Positions 6,412 through 11,008 of a stretch of DNA of 11,008 nt are shown in pieces (positions within the stretch are counted from its first letter, which is position 1; each line of letters opens with the position of its first letter). The notes beneath the pieces are model-generated. The model was not told the origin of the DNA. It was given only the letters and a program-made list of their open reading frames with translations, and ran no database searches. Both the position numbers and the translations under genes were made by a program. The DNA is taken from assembly GCA_030043395.1 (NCBI GenBank), contig JASHXW010000558.1:1-11008 (forward strand), read 5' to 3'. Origin of the DNA: Streptosporangiaceae bacterium. Lineage in GTDB: Bacteria > Actinomycetota > Actinomycetes > Streptosporangiales > Streptosporangiaceae.

Positions 6412-7011
6412 CGTCGTAGCCCGGCCCGCTTGCCGCACCTCGCCCTGCCCGCCAGCCAGCGGCACCGCGGCCCGGCCTGAGCGCCGCGCGCTACGCGGCC
6501 CGCCCGCCAGCCGCCACGCCGTCGCCGCCACCGCAGCAGCGACGCACCCGATGGCCAGGTCGAGCAACCGCCCTGAGCGCATTCCCGTGCCGGTCTCGAC
6601 GCTGTGCGCCAGCGCGGCAGGCCAGCATGCGTACGCCAGCCAGTGCACGGCGCGCCACGGCCGCCGGCCGATCCTGCGGCGCAGCAGGCTGGTCACGGTC
6701 AGCGCGACCGTCAGGTCGAACGCTACGGTGCCAAGGCCGATCCACAGCCGGTCTCCGCGCGCCGCGAAGGGAACGATCGCGCCGATCAGCCCGACTCCGC
6801 CGAGCGGCATGGCAACCGCGCCGATGATGTGCAGGATCAAGAAGGCGATGGCCAGCAGCGAGAGGTTCTGGTGCAGCCGCATGCTGCCGTAGACAGCCAG
6901 CCAGGGCAGCCGCCGCCGGCCGGTGACCGCGATGCCCACGACTACCGACGCTGTCAGCAGCAGCAGGCTGATCACGCCGGCGAAGGCGCTCGCGGTTCCC
7001 GCGGTGGGCAT
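6130..7011 (-). CDS. Ferric-reductase-like haem membrane protein with anomalous C-terminal extension
   Basis: Residues 1-170 of this 293-residue frame are a compact membrane domain with about five hydrophobic segments. It carries two His pairs with spacing typical of ferric reductase/NOX-like transmembrane domains: H47 and H61 (RLHQNLSLLAIAFLILHIIG) and H123 and H136 (AVHWLAYACWPAALAHSVE). These should ligate two b-type haems across the membrane. No flavin or NADPH domain is fused, so an electron-donating partner is expected elsewhere. The remaining 120 residues are Gly/Ala/Arg/Gln-rich, without membrane segments, and much of that stretch is antisense to the flippase. They may be a true tail or readthrough caused by a frameshift; a TAG in an adjacent frame lies at 6491-6493, right at the domain's end. 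The ATG at 7011 has only a poor ribosome binding site, so translation may be weak or leaderless. Confidence 0.7.
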   Translation of the reverse strand: MPTAGTASAFAGVISLLLLTASVVVGIAVTGRRRLPWLAVYGSMRLHQNLSLLAIAFLILHIIGAVAMPLGGVGLIGAIVPFAARGDRLWIGLGTVAFDLTVALTVTSLLRRRIGRRPWRAVHWLAYACWPAALAHSVETGTGMRSGRLLDLAIGCVAAAVAATAWRLAGGPRSARRSGRAAVPLAGGQGEVRQAGRATTSRRSGGLPGPVAAGGMDQRSAAGLPGVVAGAAGGRNEGSQPHDRDDQVPEQPGQSDAVDAVGLQQDPAAAKHQDGHRELSEGAAANTPGDAIQ

Positions 7012-7031
7012 CAGGTCATGCTAACGCGGTA

Positions 7032-7064
7032 GCCCGCCCGCGCATTCTTGGTGCGCGGGCGGGC
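7032..7064 (-). terminator. Strong hairpin terminator after the protease gene
   Basis: GCCCGCCCGCGCA (7032-7044) and TGCGCGGGCGGGC (7052-7064) pair perfectly over 13 bp with a 7-base loop. The hairpin starts 23 bp after the protease stop codon and ends 20 bp before the ATG of the ferric-reductase-like gene. No T-tract follows, as is common for actinobacterial terminators. It should separate the two genes' expression, or leave the second dependent on readthrough. Confidence 0.75.
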
Positions 7065-7086
7065 CGCCGTCAGGGCGCCGTTACCG

Positions 7087-10000
7087 TTACGGGTTGATCG
7101 TGTAGGCGTAGGGGAAGGCCGCGACGTCGCTGCCCTCCAGGACGTTGTTGAACAGGTCGTCGAATGTCACGTCGGGCGAGGCCGCCGACAGGCTGTCGAC
7201 GTACAGCGTCCCGGTGAACTGCTGGCTGGCCGATCCCTCGGGAGTGAGGACCACGTCGATCGTGACCGTCTGGCCAGGATCGGCGACTACGGGGTTGACG
7301 CCGTTCGTGGCACTCGTGCCGTCCTGCCACAGGTCCCCGGTCGGGGAACTGAAGGCGGCGTTGAAGCCAAGCGTCGTCGCCGACATGGACACCCGCGCCG
7401 TCACGAACTTGTGCGCCTTAGCGCCGGTGGGGCCTTTCAGGAAGGGCGTGATCGTCCAGTCGCCGGAGGGGATGTCCGACGCGCTGTAGCTACCGGTTGC
7501 CGTCGTGCCGGTCGTGGACGGCAGGTCCGGGTCGCCGAACGCGTAGGTGTAGTCGTAGAACAGCGGATCCTTGGCCGTGGCTGTCGTCGACAGTTCGCTG
7601 GTGTGCGACGGCACCAGGTAGATCGGCACCACGCCAGCCAGGTTCGGCAGCACCACCGAGGACGTGGTCTGCGGCGCCAGCTTCTCCGTGACAGTGCCGG
7701 TCGTCCGGGCATCGATGAAGTACTCCTCCGGCGTGGTGCCGTTGTTGGTCACCGTCACCGGCACGTCAATAGGCGTACCCGCATCGACGTCGTCACTGGT
7801 GCTGTCCGGCAGGTTCGAGGCGGACGCCGGCACCGCGGTGTCGGTCAACGTCACGTTGAATGGCTGCGAGGTCGCGGTCCCGGACACCGTGTTGTAGAAG
7901 TCCACGATCAGGGTCCACACCCCGGCAGCGGGGTTCAGCACGTGCAGCTGGGTACCGTCCTCCGGCTGAATCTCAGCGTTTCCGGATGGCGATGTCGCCA
8001 GCATGCCGCTCGTGGCCGTCGAGGCCGCCTCGCCACTCGGGTCGACCAGCTCGGCGAACATCGTGTTGCCCTTGTTGCCAGTGGTCACGTCGGCGTTGAG
8101 CACCTGCTGGCCGTCCGGCACGTCGACCTGGTAGTAGGCGGTCTGGCCGGTGGACGGCTGACGGCCGTTGCCGCCAGTAAGCGTGCCCGTGAAGGTCGTT
8201 GCCGAGGTAGGCGTCGGTGCCGGCGCGTACGACCGCAGCGTGACCGGGATAGTCGTCACCTTGGTGAAGGTGGGGCTCGCGGCAGTGTTCGTCACGACGA
8301 TCGCGCCGCTCTCGTCGCCGGGCTCGGACGGGGTCGAGACGTTCAGCGTGACGCTCTTCGTGGCGCCGGCCGCCAGCGACAGCGAGTTCGCGGTCAGCGA
8401 GCCGAACGGCTGCCAGGTGGCCGTCTGGGCGGAGAACGCCACCTTGAGCGTGGCCGGCAGCGTCGGGGTCGTCGGCGTTACCTCGAGCAGCGCCGTCCAC
8501 GTCCCTGGCGCGGGGTCGGCGACCTCGGCGTTCCCGTAGTTCCCGACGCCCTGCGGCAGGTTGTACGAGGCAAGGTCGCCACTCGGGGAGACCAGGCTGA
8601 GGTTGACCGCGCCGACCGTGGACAGGGAGACGTTCAGCCTGGCCTGGCCCGACGGAACCGTCAACTGCACCTCATCCTCGTAACCAGTCGCCTTGCTCAG
8701 GGTCAGCGAGGTCGGCGAGCCCGCCACGGTGGTGTAAGGCGCGAGCGTCCGGCTGGCCAGCCCGAGCGTCACGGCCTTGGATCCCTCGTTGGTCAGCGAC
8801 TCGGTGAAGCTCTGGGGCGAGCTCGTCGCGCCGGCCGCGTTGAACTGCGTCGTGCTGTCCAGGATCGGGCTGCCCGTCCGCGTGGAGACCTTGTAGTCCT
8901 TCGCCGCAAGCACTGCCTGGTACGGGTCGATCAGGCCGGCGCCCTGCTGGTCCGCCGGGGCGTTGATGTCCTGCGCGGTGGAGACGATGAACTGCTTGAC
9001 CAGGGCCGGCTTCGGCGTGGCGCCGTGGTGCGCCTCCCGGTAGGCCTGGATGACCAGCGCGGCGGTGCCCGCGGTCAGCGGCGCGGCCTCGCTTGTCCCG
9101 CCTTCCAGCTCGACAGCGGCAGGCTTGCCTGAGAAGTTCGTGCACGCCGCGTAGAGCGCGGGCTTGGGCGTGCACAGCGCCCAGTTCAGGTCGCCGGGAG
9201 CGACGACGTCCACCGTGCCGCCGGACTGGTCGAAGCCCGCCGAGCTGAGCCCGCTGATGTTGTTGTCGACCCAGCCCCTAATGCCGGGCGTGGTGATGCC
9301 GCCGATGCCGGTCTGCGCGTACGCGCGGTAGGTCGTAGACGCTCCGGCTGAGATGACGGCCGGGTCGGTCGCGGGCGAGCCGATCGTGTTGGTGACGCCC
9401 GCGTCTCCCGCGGAGACCGTCACGGTGACGCCGGCCTTGACCGCGTCCTCGTCCGCCAGCCTGGTCAGGTCAAGGTTGGCCGTGTCCGGGAACGGGTTGT
9501 CGCCGAAGGACTCGTTGATGACGTTGACGTGGTCCTTGGTGACCGCGTAGTTGATGGCCTCGAGGAACACCGAGTTGTAGGCGAAGTTCGAGGAGCCGAA
9601 AACGTTCAGCCCCACCAGGCTGGCACCTGGCGCGACGCCGAGAATCCGGATGTTGCACTTGCGGTCCAGGCCCACGCCGTAGCTGGCGACGTTGTAGGTC
9701 TCCCGGCCCTGAGCCGCGATCGAGCTCGCGTCGAGGAATGCCTCGGCGCCGTCCGTCGGGGCGTCGGTGCCCGTGCCGCTGAAGTCCTGGTAGTCGACGA
9801 AGACGTGCTTGCCGTCGGGCCTGATGAAGTCGGGGTTGTCGGTGTCGAGGCCGTCCGCGATGAACGCGACCTTCACCCCGGCGCCGGTGTAGCCGAGCCC
9901 CTGGGCCGTCGTGTCGCTCTTGCTCTGCGAAGCGGCGTGGATGGTCTCGATAGCCTCGGGGTTGAGCTGGACCTTGCCGTCCGGCAGGCAGGCGCCGGGC

Positions 10001-10485
10001 AGCGGCGTGACGCCCTTGGCCGCCTTCTTCGGCACGGTCGGATTGACCAGCGGAATCGGCAGGTCGGGAACGACCTCAGACACCGCGGGGTTGCGGCTCA
10101 GCCGCTTGGCCTCGCCGCGCGATACCGTCGCGGCGATCGCGTTGACCAGCGAGATGCTGTGCACCTTCTTGGCGTGCGTCTGCGCCAGCTCGGCGAGGAT
10201 GCCGTGCTGCAGGGAGCGGACTTCGGAGGTGCGCCGCGCCGAGTTCGCCGGGGTGTCGGCGATGCGCGGGAGCTGATCGCGCAGCACGATGATCACCTTG
10301 TCGGTGACGTGCCGTGACAGCGCCCTCGCCTGGGCGCGGGTCAGCGGCGCCTGGGCGCGCGAGCTGCCCCCAACGGAGACGGTGTGCTGATCGACCTGGG
10401 CCTCCGACTGGCCCACCCCGGTGCTCAGGACGAGCAGCACTGGTACGGCGAGTGGCGCCAGGCGCAGCGCGCGCGTGTATCTCAT
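7087..10485 (-). CDS. Secreted subtilase-like (S8/S53-type) serine peptidase with C-terminal beta domains
   Basis: This is a complete 1132-residue preproprotein. The start ATG at 10485 is preceded by GAAGG at suitable distance. Residues 1-29 are a signal peptide, and about 60-140 form an inhibitor-I9-like propeptide (VTDKVIIVLRDQ, NAIAATVSRGEAKRLS). The catalytic domain covers about 195-530. The subtilase framework is clear: GAGVKVAFIADGLDTDNPDF (201-220), GVAPGASLVGLNVF (283-296), SAGDAG (358-363) and GGTSEAAPLTAGTAALV (462-478) with nucleophile S465. The usual Asp of DTG is shifted (A210-D211-G212), HGTHVAG is replaced by LDASSIAAQ (251-259), and the oxyanion Asn is Asp (D361). Residues 248-252 give ExxxD, as in sedolisins. 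About 600 C-terminal residues include two jelly-roll segments resembling pre-peptidase C-terminal or P domains (about 605-685 and 780-880), then Ser/Thr-rich beta domains. No cell-wall sorting signal is present, so release from the cell is expected. Confidence 0.92.
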   Translation of the reverse strand: MRYTRALRLAPLAVPVLLVLSTGVGQSEAQVDQHTVSVGGSSRAQAPLTRAQARALSRHVTDKVIIVLRDQLPRIADTPANSARRTSEVRSLQHGILAELAQTHAKKVHSISLVNAIAATVSRGEAKRLSRNPAVSEVVPDLPIPLVNPTVPKKAAKGVTPLPGACLPDGKVQLNPEAIETIHAASQSKSDTTAQGLGYTGAGVKVAFIADGLDTDNPDFIRPDGKHVFVDYQDFSGTGTDAPTDGAEAFLDASSIAAQGRETYNVASYGVGLDRKCNIRILGVAPGASLVGLNVFGSSNFAYNSVFLEAINYAVTKDHVNVINESFGDNPFPDTANLDLTRLADEDAVKAGVTVTVSAGDAGVTNTIGSPATDPAVISAGASTTYRAYAQTGIGGITTPGIRGWVDNNISGLSSAGFDQSGGTVDVVAPGDLNWALCTPKPALYAACTNFSGKPAAVELEGGTSEAAPLTAGTAALVIQAYREAHHGATPKPALVKQFIVSTAQDINAPADQQGAGLIDPYQAVLAAKDYKVSTRTGSPILDSTTQFNAAGATSSPQSFTESLTNEGSKAVTLGLASRTLAPYTTVAGSPTSLTLSKATGYEDEVQLTVPSGQARLNVSLSTVGAVNLSLVSPSGDLASYNLPQGVGNYGNAEVADPAPGTWTALLEVTPTTPTLPATLKVAFSAQTATWQPFGSLTANSLSLAAGATKSVTLNVSTPSEPGDESGAIVVTNTAASPTFTKVTTIPVTLRSYAPAPTPTSATTFTGTLTGGNGRQPSTGQTAYYQVDVPDGQQVLNADVTTGNKGNTMFAELVDPSGEAASTATSGMLATSPSGNAEIQPEDGTQLHVLNPAAGVWTLIVDFYNTVSGTATSQPFNVTLTDTAVPASASNLPDSTSDDVDAGTPIDVPVTVTNNGTTPEEYFIDARTTGTVTEKLAPQTTSSVVLPNLAGVVPIYLVPSHTSELSTTATAKDPLFYDYTYAFGDPDLPSTTGTTATGSYSASDIPSGDWTITPFLKGPTGAKAHKFVTARVSMSATTLGFNAAFSSPTGDLWQDGTSATNGVNPVVADPGQTVTIDVVLTPEGSASQQFTGTLYVDSLSAASPDVTFDDLFNNVLEGSDVAAFPYAYTINP

Positions 10486-10545
10486 CGCGGACCCTTCTTG
10501 GCAGACTGAGAAGCGGACCTAATACTGGCAGCATTTGCGAGCGAA

Positions 10546-10557
10546 GGTCTATAGACC
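10546..10557. promoter_or_regulatory. Perfect 12-bp palindrome upstream of the protease gene
   Basis: GGTCTATAGACC is a perfect palindrome 61-72 bp before the protease ATG, in the 109-bp gap to the cupredoxin gene. Its centre could also act as a -10 element (TATAGA on the minus strand), though no good -35 is seen at the right distance. It is best read as a candidate operator overlapping or near the protease promoter. Confidence 0.45.
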
Positions 10558-10594
10558 GGGATAAGTCGCAAGACACCCGTTACATACGGCTCGT

Positions 10595-11008
10595 TCAGGT
10601 TGCCTTGGTCACCACGATCTCTCCCGTGTTCCACGGGAATCCCGCGCAGTCGTTGTAGTAATAGGAGCCTGGTTTGGTGAAGGTGAACGTGCCCGACGTC
10701 CCAGGCGCAAGCGGCCCGACCTTGAACGCGGCCGGGTCGAAGAAGGACTGCGCGCAGTGATCGTTGCTGTTCGTGCTCGGGTTCTCGAATGTCACGGTCG
10801 TGCCGGCTGGCACTGTCATCACGGTCGGGGCCATCGCGTTCATGCTGCTCAGGTTCTCGGTGCCGCTCGGCGCACTGGTGGAGGAATCCCAGGTCTGCCC
10901 GAGCACGACCGTGTCTGCCACGGTGCTGCCAGCCACGGTCGGGGCGCTGATTCCCTGCCGGATCGGGGGCTGCCCGGGAGCATGAGCCTGGTGGAGTGCC
11001 CCGTTGAC
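10595..11008 (-). CDS. Cupredoxin-fold protein, C-terminal part (5' end beyond the window)
   Basis: The frame is open from the TGA at 10595-10597 to the right edge, giving 137 residues. An internal GTG at 10936 could start a shorter, 113-residue protein, but it lacks a signal peptide, and the continuing open frame suggests a longer one. The visible part has the beta-sandwich pattern of small blue copper proteins: PTVMTVPAGTTVTFENPS, then DHCAQSFF with a first ligand-like His (codon 10757-10759), then GTFTFTKPGSYYYNDCAGFP with the ligand-position Cys (codon 10646-10648), and EIVV as the last strand. The second His and the Met expected after the Cys are absent (CAGFPWNTGE), so type-1 copper binding is doubtful and a disulfide between the two Cys is possible. 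It is probably extracytoplasmic. The upstream part may contain another domain not visible here. Confidence 0.7.
   Translation of the reverse strand, partial: VNGALHQAHAPGQPPIRQGISAPTVAGSTVADTVVLGQTWDSSTSAPSGTENLSSMNAMAPTVMTVPAGTTVTFENPSTNSNDHCAQSFFDPAAFKVGPLAPGTSGTFTFTKPGSYYYNDCAGFPWNTGEIVVTKAT

Noticed and set aside
7048..9132. 694-codon open frame on the plus strand opposite the protease
   Set aside because: It is Arg/Gly/Val-rich with no domain or membrane pattern, lies fully antisense to a protein with recognisable motifs, and reflects the lack of stop codons in GC-rich DNA.

Overview
This is a high-GC window with few stop codons in any frame, GTG and TTG starts, and GGAGG-type ribosome binding sites. 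The coding style and protein families (large secreted subtilase, actinobacterial GT2 and membrane glycosyltransferases, small ferric-reductase-like protein) point to a member of the Actinomycetota, probably a mycelial or soil lineage. The genus cannot be read from the sequence.

Left half (1-6411), a surface-glycan module. Three minus-strand genes run leftwards: a GT2 glycosyltransferase (3663-4769), a second DPM1/DPG-synthase-like GT2 enzyme (2603-3448), and a large polytopic putative GT-C-type glycosyltransferase (2446 to beyond the left edge). Diverging from them is a MOP-superfamily, Wzx-like polysaccharide flippase (5029-6411). The likely division of labour is that the GT2 enzymes transfer sugars or make lipid-linked sugar at the cytoplasmic face, the flippase moves lipid-linked glycan across the membrane, and the multi-TM enzyme uses lipid-linked sugar outside. 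The acceptor and final polymer cannot be inferred. The best promoter in the window, a -35/-10 pair with 17-bp spacing followed by a palindrome at the expected start site, lies in front of the flippase.

Right half (6412-11008), membrane redox and secreted proteins, all on the minus strand. From right to left these are the C-terminal part of a cupredoxin-fold protein entering from the right edge, a 1132-residue secreted subtilase-like protease with a sedolisin-like set of active-site residues, a strong hairpin terminator, and a small haem-binding ferric-reductase-like membrane protein. The reading frame of that last gene runs antisense for 282 bp into the 3' end of the flippase.

The most unusual structure is at the N terminus of the multi-TM glycosyltransferase. 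An uninterrupted run of 24 pentapeptides, encoded by 15-bp DNA repeats, has an acidic residue at position 2 of every unit and resembles the pentapeptide-repeat consensus A(D/N)LXX. It is joined in frame to the membrane domain and is preceded by a TTG start with a well-placed AGGAG. The second most notable item is the S8/S53-hybrid active site of the protease. No CRISPR array, RNA gene, insertion sequence or recognisable defence system was seen. The intergenic gaps are all under 300 bp.
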